From contig NC_034009.1 in NCBI RefSeq assembly GCF_000346465.2, positions 8,341,251 through 8,405,250 on the forward strand: a stretch of 64,000 nt of DNA, given 5' to 3'. Source of the DNA: Prunus persica. Taxonomy: Eukaryota > Streptophyta > Magnoliopsida > Rosales > Rosaceae. The translations under genes were made by a program, and so were the position numbers. Below the pieces are notes generated by a model, which was given only the letters and a program-made list of their open reading frames with translations, was not told the origin of the DNA and did not search any database. Shown here in pieces: positions 32,001 to 41,753 of this stretch (positions within the stretch are counted from its first letter, which is position 1; each line of letters begins with the position of its first letter).

Positions 32001-32294
32001 GAATCCGATGCTACTCAATCGTTCCACCTCCGCTCTCATGGCCTCATAGCGCTCGGGATCATAAGCGCGACGCTTCTGTCGGACTGGCCTGACGGCAGGA
32101 TTGACGCTAAGCCTATGAGATATGATGTCTGGTGATATGCCAGGCATGTCATTGTAGGACCAAGCGAAGACTTCGGAGTTGAGGCGGAGGAAGGCGACCA
32201 GGTCAGAGCGAAGCTCTGGCGAGATGGAGGTGCCGATCCGGACTTGTCGATCCGGGATATCGTCATGGAGGGTAACCAGCTCCAGGTCCTCCAT
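29016..32294 (-). CDS. pol: Pol polyprotein of element B, full length
   Basis: About 1092 residues counted from the first ATG, but the frame is open back to the gag TGA (32442-32444), so it is probably made as a Gag-Pol fusion. RT covers about residues 60-300 with all catalytic aspartates (FMDAYSG, D161; YVDD, D225-D226). RNase H follows (VLTNQPLRQVL), then a second archaeal-type RNase H (FVDGSSNAQGCGAG, NNEAEYEALIAG, FSDSQLV). The integrase has an HHCC finger (GNHSGARS...CDKCQRF) and D, D, E (GLDLIGPMP, VTDNGRQF, GQVEAVN), and ends with a MGDWVMRK / TWEGLYEI module. No frameshift is seen. It supplies the intact comparison for the RT deletion in element A. Confidence 0.95.
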   Translation of the reverse strand: MEDLELVTLHDDIPDRQVRIGTSISPELRSDLVAFLRLNSEVFAWSYNDMPGISPDIISHRLSVNPAVRPVRQKRRAYDPERYEAMRAEVERLSSIGFIREVDYPTWLANVVMVRKPRKGWRMCVDYTNLNRACPKDSFPLPRIDQLVDATAGHALLSFMDAYSGYNQIFMHPEDQAHTSFITDRGLYCYKVMPFGLKNAGATYQRLVNQLFAPLIGNTMEVYVDDMLVKSRTADQHIPNLSAMFTILKQYKMRLNPTKCAFGAASGKFLGFMISQRGIEANPEKIQAILDMTIPKTVKDIQSLTGRVAALTRFISKATDRCAPFFKALKGTKRNITWTAECDTAFSELKKYMGRAPLLSTPEHGDILVIYLSISASAVSSVLVRSKDNAEHPVHYVSKALQDAEVRYPDIEKLAFALVVSARRLRPYFQAHTIHVLTNQPLRQVLQNPETSGRLVKWAIELGEFDIHYKPRPAMRGQAVADFLSEFTDPQASAATQLITEPNPPSSQDQTPTEGNLDLTQPLWTLFVDGSSNAQGCGAGLVLISPDKVALEYALRFKFQASNNEAEYEALIAGLRLAKEMDARQIQIFSDSQLVVHQVNQDFTAKDPSMTAYLQHARHLLATFHAHSLKQVPRSENSHANALARLASALEQGLGRHIHIEFLAQPSTQAPLICTIDHSPTWMDPILQFLQNQTLPANPAEARRVRHRSARYLIINGSLYKRGFSLPYLRCLTPEEGHYVLREIHEGICGNHSGARSLSHKAIRQGYFWPSLHTDAQAFTQKCDKCQRFANIPQLPAEPLTAMVSPWPFAQWGLDLIGPMPEGKGQVKYAVVAVDYFTKWAEAEALATITAARIESFVWQNIVCRFGIPNSIVTDNGRQFDNAKFKQFCSNLKIRLCFASSAHPQSNGQVEAVNKIIKKTLKTKLDKAKGCWPELLPEVLWSYRTTFRTSTGETPFSLSFGTEAVAPVEIGQPTYRTSTYDATANDEQLALNLDFIDELRDQSSMRNAAYKQGIAKYYDSRVKPRAFKMGDWVMRKVSLATKNPNEGTLGPTWEGLYEIIKICRPGSYQLRDSTGKTLPHPWNADHLKYYYK

Positions 32295-32441
32295 AGGTTC
32301 GGCCTGCGGTGCGATGGACTCCTCCCTTGGGTCTTCAGGTGGGTCTGTGCCAGCTTGAGGAGGGGCGGGAGCCGTGGTTACCGAAAGGGCCTCGCTCCTA
32401 GGTTGGCGATTGGTGGATTTTACTGCTGAAGCATAGCAGCT

Positions 32442-32444
32442 TCA
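32442..32444 (-). promoter_or_regulatory. In-frame TGA separating gag and pol of element B
   Basis: Gag stops at TGA (followed by AGCTGC). The same frame is then open for 49 codons to the first pol ATG at 32294. The arrangement parallels element A, but the local context is not the CAR-YYA type, so the means of pol expression is unclear. Confidence 0.6.
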
Positions 32445-34868
32445 GGCCCCGAGTTGGTCGCCGCGCACCGTGCCTGGGCCATTAGGAGTGGGAAACTTCA
32501 ACAGCAGCATATGCGTGGAAATAAAAGCTCTCATTTGGGCCAGGGCTGGGCGGCCGAGGATGACGTTGTAGGCTGTGGGGCAATCGACGATAAGAAAGGG
32601 GGTAGTGATCGTCGTCTGCTGGGGTGCGGCCCCAATTGAGATAGGGAGATGAATGCTACCGATGGGCTGGACCACATCGCCCGAGAAGCTCACAAGGGGT
32701 GTGATGCTTCGGTCGAGTAGGTGAGGCGGGACCTGGAGTTCATTGAAGCACTCGGCAAACATCACACTGACCGAGCTGCCAGTGTCCACCAGGATACGCC
32801 CAACGTCGAAGTTAGAAATGTCAGCCCGGTCGTCATGGGGGAGGATAACACCACGCTCCTCTTCCTCGCAGAAGGTAATGGGGGCCCAGCCAGTCCTGTG
32901 GGTCTTTGGCAATCGTCCCTGCTCGGTGGTGAAGACCTGGTGCGCATAGGTGAAGCGGACATAATGTTTGATGGAATTGTTGGAGGTGCCAGCCAGGGTA
33001 GGACCTCCGCTGATGGTGGAGATCATGTTGATTTGTCGTTGGTGAGGGTTAGGCGGGGCTGGTATGTTGCGCACATAGTTGTCCAGCTTACCCTCCCTGA
33101 TGAGCCCTTCAATTATGTTGCGCAACGCAACACAAGACTCGGTGTCATGGCCGCTGAATTGATGAAAGCGGCAGAAGACCCCCGTGTTTGGCATTGGCTT
33201 GTTGGATGGTCTCCGGGGGGGTGGCTTGGGGATGATGGGGGCTTCACGCACCAGGACGTTCTCATAGGTGGTGTTGAGGGTGGTAAATACCTCGAACCTG
33301 GGCCTGGGTGTGAATGGAAGTGGGGCCCGATCAGCAGGCCTAGGAGGGTTGCCTCCGCTAGAGTGGTGGTGGTTGCCATGTCTGCCCCGTTTGTTATTAC
33401 CGAAGGGATGCTGGTAGCTATCCTTCCGCTTATGTTGTTGGTTGTCCTGAGTACTCGGGGCAGGGGTAGAATGCTGAGGTGGGGCTGGGGCTGGTGCTGA
33501 AGCAGGTGGAGGATCAGCGAAAGCGTTGCGCATCAGGTTAGCTGGGCCACGCTTGGTATTGAAGTATTCGGCCTTAGCATGGACTGCTGCCTGCTTCATC
33601 AGCTCTGCATATGTGTTCCAACTGTTGCTATGGACCAGGTAGCGGAAGTTGGACTCGCGGAGGCCGCTCTTAAAAGCGCCGAAGGCAGCGCGATCGTCAG
33701 TGTCTGGGCAGCGGGAGTATTCATGACTGAAACGGGCTGCATATTCCCGAAAGGGTTCGTCCTCAGCCTGCCTAAGCATATACAAGTCGTCGGCAGAATA
33801 TAGGCGATCAGTCTGGATCATAAAATGGTCCAGGAACGTCTGCTTGAGACTATCGAAGGAGTTGATGGTGCAGGGGTGGAGCCTGTAGAACCAATTCAGG
33901 GCCGCGCCGCTGAGGGTGGAAGGGAAAAGGAGGCACATGCCTTCATCAGTGAGGCCTTTGCACCCAAGGGCAGACTGGAAGGAGTGGATGTGGGTGATAG
34001 GGTCCTCCGTGCCAGTGTAGAAAGCGATGCGGAGTGGCTGGATATCTTTCTCCTGGTGGTAGTGGAGGATGCGTTCGGTAAAGGGCCCGGGTCGTGGTTT
34101 TGCCCAGAGGGGTTGATGGCTGCGATGTTGTTCGCTTTCCAGGCGCCGGACCTTTTCGAAGAGAAGCCTCATGGCCGGGTCGGCATGAGGAAGAGTTTCA
34201 GGCGCCAAAGGCCTAGGGGCGGGGCAGACAGGGACTGGGGATTGTTCCCAATTTTCCAGCGCCCCGGTGTGGTAATTTGGCTGGGTCTCCGAATTATAAA
34301 AGTCCCAAGTATCCGAGTCCCCGACACCTTCCTCGTCGGGTATGCGGACGGGGGCTGGCGAGAGGCCCAGGTGTGTCACCCGTGGGTCTTCGAGGTTGAC
34401 AGGGATAGGGATCGGCCTTGGCTGACGGTCCGAGAGGCGATCCCTGCAATCTTGGTAGATCCTGACTGGTTCATGGGGCCGGTCCCTCGGTGGGGGAACG
34501 CAAAGGGGTCGCGACTGGGTTATCTCCGGATGAAGGTGGTCTTTACCTTTGCGGAGCCTAGCTTGGGCCGAGGCACTGTGGCTGGAATGTACTGGCTGGT
34601 TCGGCTGAGTAAGCCCAACGTTCTGGGTGAGGTCTTGCTGGGCATCCTGGGTGTGAGTCCTTTCCCAGTTCCGCTTTAAAACACGGTAGTCATGTTCTAG
34701 CTCAACGTTCCTGCAATGAAGGTGCTCGTATTTTTCCGACATTTTAGTGACACTGTCGCAGAGGCGCTCCATTTCTGCCTGGAGAATGGCATCTTCCGAA
34801 GATTTTCTTCTAGAAGTACCATCGCGGGGGGTATGATGCTGGGTATCGCGGCTATCCTCGGTCGGCAT
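32442..34868 (-). CDS. gag: Gag-protease polyprotein of element B
   Basis: 808 residues from the ATG at 34868. The N-terminus has a coiled-coil segment (about 27-75), then a proline-rich linker, a retrotransposon gag domain at about 270-430 (FYTGTEDPITHIHSF, GAALNWFYRL, FREYAARFSHEY), a basic glycine/proline-rich stretch, and a zinc-knuckle-like CRFHQFSGHDTESC at about 570. An aspartic protease follows at about 690-790 with a canonical LVDTGSSVSV and ILGRPALAQM. It ends with TGA, in frame with pol. Confidence 0.93.
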   Translation of the reverse strand: MPTEDSRDTQHHTPRDGTSRRKSSEDAILQAEMERLCDSVTKMSEKYEHLHCRNVELEHDYRVLKRNWERTHTQDAQQDLTQNVGLTQPNQPVHSSHSASAQARLRKGKDHLHPEITQSRPLCVPPPRDRPHEPVRIYQDCRDRLSDRQPRPIPIPVNLEDPRVTHLGLSPAPVRIPDEEGVGDSDTWDFYNSETQPNYHTGALENWEQSPVPVCPAPRPLAPETLPHADPAMRLLFEKVRRLESEQHRSHQPLWAKPRPGPFTERILHYHQEKDIQPLRIAFYTGTEDPITHIHSFQSALGCKGLTDEGMCLLFPSTLSGAALNWFYRLHPCTINSFDSLKQTFLDHFMIQTDRLYSADDLYMLRQAEDEPFREYAARFSHEYSRCPDTDDRAAFGAFKSGLRESNFRYLVHSNSWNTYAELMKQAAVHAKAEYFNTKRGPANLMRNAFADPPPASAPAPAPPQHSTPAPSTQDNQQHKRKDSYQHPFGNNKRGRHGNHHHSSGGNPPRPADRAPLPFTPRPRFEVFTTLNTTYENVLVREAPIIPKPPPRRPSNKPMPNTGVFCRFHQFSGHDTESCVALRNIIEGLIREGKLDNYVRNIPAPPNPHQRQINMISTISGGPTLAGTSNNSIKHYVRFTYAHQVFTTEQGRLPKTHRTGWAPITFCEEEERGVILPHDDRADISNFDVGRILVDTGSSVSVMFAECFNELQVPPHLLDRSITPLVSFSGDVVQPIGSIHLPISIGAAPQQTTITTPFLIVDCPTAYNVILGRPALAQMRAFISTHMLLLKFPTPNGPGTVRGDQLGA

Positions 34869-34960
34869 AGCAGAATGTGGGGTGAAGAAGAGGCGACGGG
34901 GCCTGAGGGGTGAAGGAGCCAGCTGGGCTGATAGAGAAAGAGGGGATTCAAGTGTCGATT

Positions 34961-34980
34961 TCCCACAGACGGCGCCAAAC
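34961..34980 (-). other. Primer-binding site of element B
   Basis: Directly inside the 5' LTR, on the minus strand: GTTTGGCGCCGTCTGTGGGA. TGGCGCC-type sites are common in plant gypsy elements. I did not assign the tRNA. Confidence 0.7.
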
Positions 34981-35485
34981 TGTTGATGCTCAAAATGGCC
35001 CGGCCAATATTGAGTCCAACTTAGTGATTAGATGTGCTGAGTCTTCAGCAGAGAAGAAGGCTGAGGCCCTTGGTGAAATGGGTTGGTGAGAGACCTGTAG
35101 AAGGTAAAAGAGGAGAAGCAATCGTTAAGCTTCGGACACCGGTGTGGTGCCGGCCGAAGGCTCTCCGATGCCTAAGTCAGTTACAAGTAGTAATTCTGGC
35201 AGAGTAACAGTAAAAGTGGGAGAATAGTCGTTCTTTGTACCTGGGTACTGTTCCCTATTTATAGGGAGGTGAAAGTAGGAGTTTTGCACAAAGTTCCAAT
35301 ATGGGACTTTGTGCAAGCCATTGTGGTGGCGACACGTGTCCTGGAGATTAGGTTTGGCAGCTGAGAGCTTCGGCAGGTGTCTGGCACCTCGGAAGTGTGT
35401 CTTCCTTCGGCATGGGAGAAGGCGTGGCTGCCTTGGTGCTAGTCGCTTTGATGCTGGGTCTGCTCGGTTCATTATGGTGTAAACA
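34981..35485 (-). repeat. 5' LTR of element B
   Basis: 505 bp, identical to 23803-24307 except for one base that I could see. The ggctt duplication follows at 35486-35490. Confidence 0.95.
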
Positions 35486-35490
35486 GGCTT

Positions 35491-35869
35491 CAAACGAGAT
35501 CCAAAACTAATTTAATGCTAAAAAGGGTAATAAAGATATTTCATCTTATTAATTAAATTAAAAAATATACAATTGTTGATTTTTGGGTTTATTTTGGGTG
35601 TGTTTCTATGTTTTAAATAGTGTAGGGTATATTTATAGTTTCATGTCTAGGAATGGGTGTTTCACTAATTTTGTAAAAATAGAAAAGCAAGCCTTCACTT
35701 TCAGTGGCGCCTTTCCTGCCGTTGAATGAGACTGAACTAAAAACTCTCCTCAGATATTTTGAGACTCCACTCATGTTCTTCTTCTACTTCTGCTTCTTCT
35801 CTCGTGCTCTGCAAGAACCCAACATTCAGCTTCAAATGGAAGGAGAGAGAGATAGAGATGTATACAACT
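35491..35869. other. Host sequence between element B and copia 2
   Basis: It rejoins the host sequence at 23797 on one side. Its right part (about 35700-35869) probably includes the promoter or 5' leader of the HAD 5'-nucleotidase pseudogene, whose coding start lies beyond copia 2 at 40218. The last 5 bp, caact, are the copia 2 target duplication. Confidence 0.5.
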
Positions 35870-36135
35870 TGCTAAACAGAGTATCAAAATAGTATCTGGA
35901 GAAAGGTTTCTGGTTTCAAGTTCATTGTATTTCTTTGTGTAACTTACAACAGAATTTATACAAGGAGAAAGCTTGCTATTCAAGCTCAATATTAATTACA
36001 AGTAGGTAGATGGTAGCTGGTTTTGAGCTCCTAATCCTAGAGATTTTGCAGCAGCAGCCTTCCAAAGTCAAGCCAACCTAATTAATGCACCCACCTCATT
36101 AATGGAGCCAACCTCATTAATGCTACTAGCTAACA
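35870..36135 (-). repeat. 3' LTR of copia 2
   Basis: 266 bp; contains a duplicated cctcattaatg segment that the other LTR has only once. Confidence 0.88.
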
Positions 36136-36276
36136 CTCCCAAAGTTGGTGCAAAAATATCACACATGCCTAACTTGTCAAGTGAGTAATAGAAAACTTTA
36201 CTGGATACGACCTTTATCCGAATATCAGCAAGTTGATTTTCTGAGTTTACGAATGGAAATTTAATGACACCATTTT

Positions 36277-39200
36277 CTAATTTTTCTTTGATGCAATGCC
36301 GGCCAATTGTACTGGATTATGTGCTATCTCAATAGCAGCTTTATTATCACAATACAGGTTTATGGTTTCCATCTGTTTCAATTTGAGATCTTTTAGTAAT
36401 CTTCGTAACCAGGGCAATGCACACACTTCTTGAGCCATTCCCCTAAACTCAGCTTCACCATTTAATCTAGCCATGACCTTTTGTTTCTTACTTCTTCAAG
36501 TAACTAAGTTGCCACCCACTAATGTAAAATATCCAGAAGTAGAATATCTATTTGTGATGGAACATGCCCAATCGGCATCTGTGTATCCTTTTACATTCAT
36601 GTGTGCATGTTTGGAGAACATCAACCATTTACCAGGAGTCGTCTTCAAGTATCTCATTATTCGCGTTACTCCATTCATGTGTGCTTCACTTGGTTCATGC
36701 ATGAATTAACTTACCACACTTATAGCATAGGCTATGTTTGGGCATGTGTGAGATAGATAAATCAGTCGTCTAACTAATCTTTGATACCTTTCTTTATTAA
36801 TAGGTACCTGATTCGGATATCCATAATTTGTGGTTTTGTTCGATAGCGGTGTCTACTAGCTTGCAATCCAACATTCCAGTTTCGGTTAACAAATGCAACA
36901 CGTATTTTCGTTGAGATAGAAATATGCCATGTTTTGATCTAACAACCTCTATGCCAAGAAAGTACTGTAACTCGCCCAATTCTTTCTTCTCAAATTCACT
37001 TGCAAGGAGCTTTTGTAGATTCTTCATCTCTTCGCTATCATCATTGGTAACAACCATATCATCAACATAGATTATTAGAGCCGTAAATTTACCACCACAA
37101 CGCTTCAAGAATAAGTTTTGGTCTGAGTTGCTCTGAGTGTATCCAAAATGCTTCATGGAAGTAGTGAATCTCCCAAACCAAGCTCGCGATGACTACTTCA
37201 GCCCATATAATGACTTTCTCAGTTTGCACACTGTATTGGAAGTAGATGTCATAGGAATCCCTGGTGGTGGATCCATATGCACTTCTTCCTATAAATCTCC
37301 ATGAAGAAATGCATTCTTACATCATACCGCAGTAGTGGCCAATCCAGATTTGCAGCTAAATAAAGAAGAACGTTAACACGAATAGTGTTGATCTTGGCAA
37401 CTGGTACAAACTTCTCATGGTAGTCGATCCCATAAGTTTGTTTATATCACTTAGCCACTAATCTAGCTTTGTATCAATCTATGGAGCCACCAACTTTGTA
37501 TTTAACGGTGAATATCCAGCGACATCCAACTGGCTTCTTCCCTTTTGGTAAAAACACCATTTCCCAAGTGGAATTCTTATTTAGAGCTTCCATTTCAATT
37601 GCCATAGTTCTGCCTATCTGGGATCTGTCACAGCATCCTGCCACTTACTTGGAACACATATAGTAGATAATTGATTGACAAAAGATGCATATGACTTTGA
37701 CAATCTATGAGTAGACACATGATTATTAATAGGATATTTGATTTGGCATTAAGGTCAGGACAATATTGAAGTTTAGGTTTTCCCTTAATGGATCTAGGTG
37801 GAAGCGTATATGGTATAATACTAGGTTGTTCAGAGACTACCTCGAGAGCTTCCTCATCACAAGATGATTGAGAAGATGGCAGGGCAGGAGGGGTTGTATT
37901 TTGCAGTTGCTCTTCGAAGATATCATTAGTCACTTCGGAGACATCATTAGTCACTTCTAGCACTAAATCCTCATCAGGTCCTTCTCTGTTTGAAGATGAC
38001 CAGTCGACATGAACATGTTGATCGATCAACTGCCGTAATTCTTCCTTGTCTTCTTCAAAGCAAAATCTTCTCTTCACTCCCCCTCTCTCCCTGAAGAAAA
38101 TGGCTCGTATGAGCCACAAAGTAGGATAAGTGTTCATGGAAGGTGACATCCATTATGATCAAGAGCTTCTAGGTAGGGGGTGGTAACATTTGTATCCTTT
38201 TTTATTTGAGCCATAACCAAAAAACACACAACGGATGGCACAAGGATCTAACTTACTCCTCTGACAAGAAGGAACATGAGCATATACAACACAACCAAAC
38301 ATGCGATGAGGTATCTTGAGGATTGTAGGAAGAGAGATGTAATGAGCCAAGGTGTTTAGTGGAGTCTGAAAGCCTAGAACACTACTAGGCATTCAATTAA
38401 TCACATAGACTGTAGATAGGATAGCATGACCCCATAAATAGTGAGGGACTGATTTATCAAGCATGAAGGCACGGGCAACCTCAAGCAATTGTCGATTCTT
38501 TCATTCCGCGACACCATTTTGTTGTGAAGTGAAAGAGGTGGAAGTCTGATGATGATGTCGTGATCCCGAAAGAATTGAGCCAAGACATTGTTCAAGTATT
38601 CCCCACCATTATCAGACCAAAAAACCTTGATGGATGCTTGAAACTGAGTGGTGATCATAGCATGAAATTCACGGATAGTAGAGGTAACATCACTTTTATG
38701 GATGAGCAAGTATACCCACGTCATGTGGGTGCAGTCGTCAATGAAGGTAACAAACCATCTATTTCAATTAGAAGATACTTTAGCAGGGCCCTAAACATCA
38801 GAATGAATTAAGTCAAATGGTTGGGTAGCTTGATGGGTACTTGACGAATAAGTAGCACGGTGACTTTTTGCCAAGACACATGTTTCACACTTGAATGTAG
38901 AATCATCATGATGGTGGAACAACGAGGGAAACAAGGACTTGAGATAACCAAAGGATGAGTGTCCCAAGCGACGATGCCAGAGCCAAATTTATTGGTGGTC
39001 AATTTCACAAGTACTCAGAATAGTAGAATGAGCCTTGGTGGAACTAGGTGGTGGTGGTGGTACGGGCAATGCCAATGAGTACAACCTCCCTCTCCATTTA
39101 CCATAACCAATCATCTCATGGGTCTGGAGGTCTTAAAATTTGCAATATGTAGGATAGAAAGTAGCATAACAATTATGTGAGTCTAGTAACTTGCCAACGG

Positions 39201-39513
39201 ATAATAAGTTGCAATTAATGGAAGGAACAAGTAAGGTTTAAGAGAGAGATAATGCAGAGGAAAATGGGACAGATCCTTCCCCAATCACTGGTGAAGGGAC
39301 ACCATTGGCACTAGTGATGTATAAATGGCGAGATTTAGAGGATAATGAGGTAAACAAAGTAGAGTAAAAAGTCATATGATCAGAAGCACCTGTATCAATT
39401 ATCCATGTATTTTGAGACTTAACTTGTGGTGGATCATATGCAAAAAGACAGGCAGGTGGTATCATCCTACCAGAACCAGTATGATCCACAGAGAATGTCT
39501 TGTTAAAAGCCAT
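36277..39513 (-). pseudogene. pol: Copia 2 pol remnants
   Basis: Minus-strand pieces in order: protease (WIIDTGASDHM, near 39400), integrase pieces (38401-39008, including WSDNGGEYLNN), the integrase C-terminal part (KIPHRMFGCVVYAH, 38159-38392), RT (YVDDMVVTND, LQYFLGIEVVRSKHG, 36797-37156; TDADWACS, 36496-36702) and RNase H (LYCDNKAAIEIAHNPVQ, 36277-36474). Stops and frameshifts separate nearly every piece, and the RT palm around 37160-37470 is damaged. There is no coding potential for a complete protein. Confidence 0.88.
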
Positions 39514-39920
39514 GAGTCAAACAACCGCACACAAGTAAGGCAAAGATTGCAGCGTGAAAAAAAACACAGCAGCAAAACACCAACAAAGCGTGCTTAGCAG
39601 GAGCAGATTGTAGTGAAAAACACAGCAGCAGAACACCAACAAAACATGCACGACAGGAGCATCAACACAGGCCCCAGTAAAGGCAATTCAAGGCAAAAAC
39701 AAAAGAAATAGCACCAACAAGGCAAAGAACACAGAAATATCCTATGAACAAAAGGCAAAGCAAGGACAAAGTAAAGCAAGAGCAAGGGGTAGGAACAATA
39801 TAGAAGCAAAGCAAGGACAAGGTTAAGTAGACAAGGCATGCAAAGTAAGGGCAAGTTAAGTAGAGACAAGGAAAGAACAAGGTTATGCAGAGACAACCAA
39901 AAACGATTGCTCTGAATACA

Positions 39921-40167
39921 TGCTAAATAGAGTATCAAAATAATATTTGAAGAAACGTTTCTGGTTTCAAGTTCATTGTATTTCTTTGTATAACTTACAA
40001 CAGAATTTATACAAGGAGAAAGCTTGTTATTCAAGCTCAATAGTAATTACAAGTAGGTAGATGGTAGCTGGTCTTGGGCTCATAATCCTGGAGATTTGCA
40101 CCAGCAGCCTCCCAAAGTCAAGTCAACCTAAATAATGCACCCACCTCATTAATGCAACTAGCTAACA
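39921..40167 (-). repeat. 5' LTR of copia 2
   Basis: 247 bp, clearly related to 35870-36135, followed by the caact duplication. Confidence 0.88.
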
Positions 40168-40217
40168 CAACTGAGGCCTTGGGTAATTTCTCAGTGTTTA
40201 GAGAGACTTTCGTTTCA

Positions 40218-41398
40218 ATGGCAGCCACCAACTATCTCAGAAGTCCAGTTCGAATCTGACCCAGCATTCTTAGTAGCAAGAATTTACTCTGGAATCATGG
40301 CATGAAGTGCCAGTGCAGCATCAGCAGCAGCAGTAGCAGTAGTGGCGTTGATGAGAGGTCAGTGTTTTCACTCACCTCGTCAAGCAAGTACGAAGTTGAT
40401 TATTTGGGAGAGAAAACCAAAGGGGATTTGAATGTCAAGGTGGAGCATCTTAAGGCCTTTGGTAACTATCTTTCCTCTCCAATGCTCTGTTTCATTCTTT
40501 CAGTTTTGAAACTACAACCATATATATATATATTGTGTGTGTGTGTAAAGTTTTGTTCTTTTCAATGAACCCATGTAGGAATTGATAGTCAAACAACTTT
40601 AAAAGGTCCAATTGAGGAAGTGGCCAGGATTGAGGCTGAAGAAGCTGAAGACTTGCTCAGAGACTTGGGTATCCCAGTGCTGCTTTTTAATTCCTTTTCC
40701 TGCATACATTTGATCCTATATATGCATCATCTTATCTCTTTGCGTTCTTATCTTTTTCTTTAATATTTGGTTCTCTTGAATCTTGAACCAATGGATATCC
40801 TTCTTATCATTTGCTTATGGTATTACCATGTTCAATATATATGTGCAGACTCCCTTTTCGTCAAGACAATCACCTCGCGGCAATTTTTTGTAGAAGCACA
40901 TTAAATCTTTGATCAATCAGTGCCATTGGATATGATATGGACTACACCATGATCCATGGTAATGTGATTGTAAGTGTCATCAGCTTAATATATGTTCTTA
41001 TTCTCAGCATTATTTGGCGCGTCAGCTTTGTTGCAACAGTAAGATCATATAGTTTTGCACGTGCAAGTGACTAATGTTGCAACCTCAACCATTACTATTC
41101 CAGCTATTGTCTGACATGGATTTGTATTTTGCGGGCTTGAGAAGGGAGAGCTTATGATTACTGCATGGAGAATTTGAAGAAAGGGGGTTTCCCTGTTTTC
41201 GGTCTTGCGTTTGACCCTGACTTGGTAGCTTCTATAAGCAACTTAACCATCTTTTCCCATCCTTTCCCATCCTTTCCCATAGCTTATTAGAGGCCTTGTC
41301 ATAGATAAAGAGAAAGGCAACTTAGTGAAGGCTGATCGATTTGGTTATGTAAAGACGGCTATGCATGGCACGAAGATGCCAGCTGATCGAGCTGTAAG
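40218..41398 (+). pseudogene. HAD-superfamily subfamily IG 5'-nucleotidase, truncated pseudogene
   Basis: Five exon remnants on the plus strand: 40218-40461, 40579-40676, 40849-40969, 41135-41224 and 41283-about 41398. They encode EVDYLGEKTKGDLNVKVEHL, EEVARIEAEEAEDLLRDLGI, the HAD nucleophile motif YDMDYT, RAYDYCMENLKK and IDKEKGNLVKADRFGYVK, matching the plant cytosolic purine 5'-nucleotidase (NT5C2-like) family. Damage: TGA at codon 14 of exon 1; an extra base and a TGA in exon 3; exon 4 acceptor changed to GG, with TGA where tryptophan is expected. Everything downstream of exon 5 is missing. Copia 2 lies just before the ATG and copia 3 just after the last remnant. The gene is dead; a functional paralogue presumably exists elsewhere. 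Confidence 0.85.
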
Positions 41399-41560
41399 GT
41401 ACACTATGAAGCTTTTATTTTTGGTTAGTCTCATAGTGCAAATGCAAAGCAGGCATTCAGTGTGCTGTTAAAACATTAGCAATAAGAATTCCTATGAAAG
41501 TTCCTATTATCAGATGTATTACTCTGGTAATTTACCTCTCTGAATAAAATTACATTACAT

Positions 41561-41753
41561 TGTAGAAAATATATTTCCTTGTATTTAACAGATTACACAA
41601 AGTCCCTATTTATACTAGTACAGGATATCTACTTAAGGTAGGAAATAATATAGAAATGAATACAATTCGATTTACAACAGGAAAGGCTAATTGCTAGGAG
41701 GAGATTGTGAAGTTGACTTCCGTATAGGCTAGGAAAGGAAAGCTGCGTTAACA
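41561..41753 (-). repeat. 3' LTR of copia 3
   Basis: 193 bp, preceded by the tacat duplication. Confidence 0.88.

Larger units (their letters stand above)
23803..35485 (-). mobile_element. Ty3/gypsy LTR retrotransposon, Tat-like, near-intact (element B)
   Basis: Two 505-bp LTRs (23803-24307 and 34981-35485) read TGTTTACACC...CATCAACA on the minus strand, with a perfect 5-bp duplication ggctt (23798-23802, 35486-35490). I see one LTR difference (about 24122 against 35300), so insertion is very recent. On the minus strand: LTR, primer site, gag, in-frame TGA, full-length pol with YVDD and integrase, then an antisense gene, repeats with an assembly gap, polypurine tract (acttgggggactac) and LTR. 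Gag and pol frames are full length; it may be autonomous. Three runs of N fall inside it. Confidence 0.95.
35870..40167 (-). mobile_element. Ty1/copia LTR retrotransposon, decayed (copia 2)
   Basis: LTRs at 35870-36135 (266 bp) and 39921-40167 (247 bp), TG...CA, with a 5-bp duplication caact (35865-35869, 40168-40172). They differ by many substitutions and a short indel near 36105-36125, so this is older than the other LTR elements here. Inside the 5' LTR on minus, TGTATTCAGAGCAATCG resembles a mutated initiator-Met tRNA primer site. A gag domain was not found, and pol is broken into many pieces. Confidence 0.9.

Noticed and set aside
32721..34679. Frames of 259 and 284 codons on + inside element B
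   Set aside because: They are shadows antisense to gag, with composition explained by the GC-rich gag sequence. The real antisense gene lies elsewhere, at 26386-28693.
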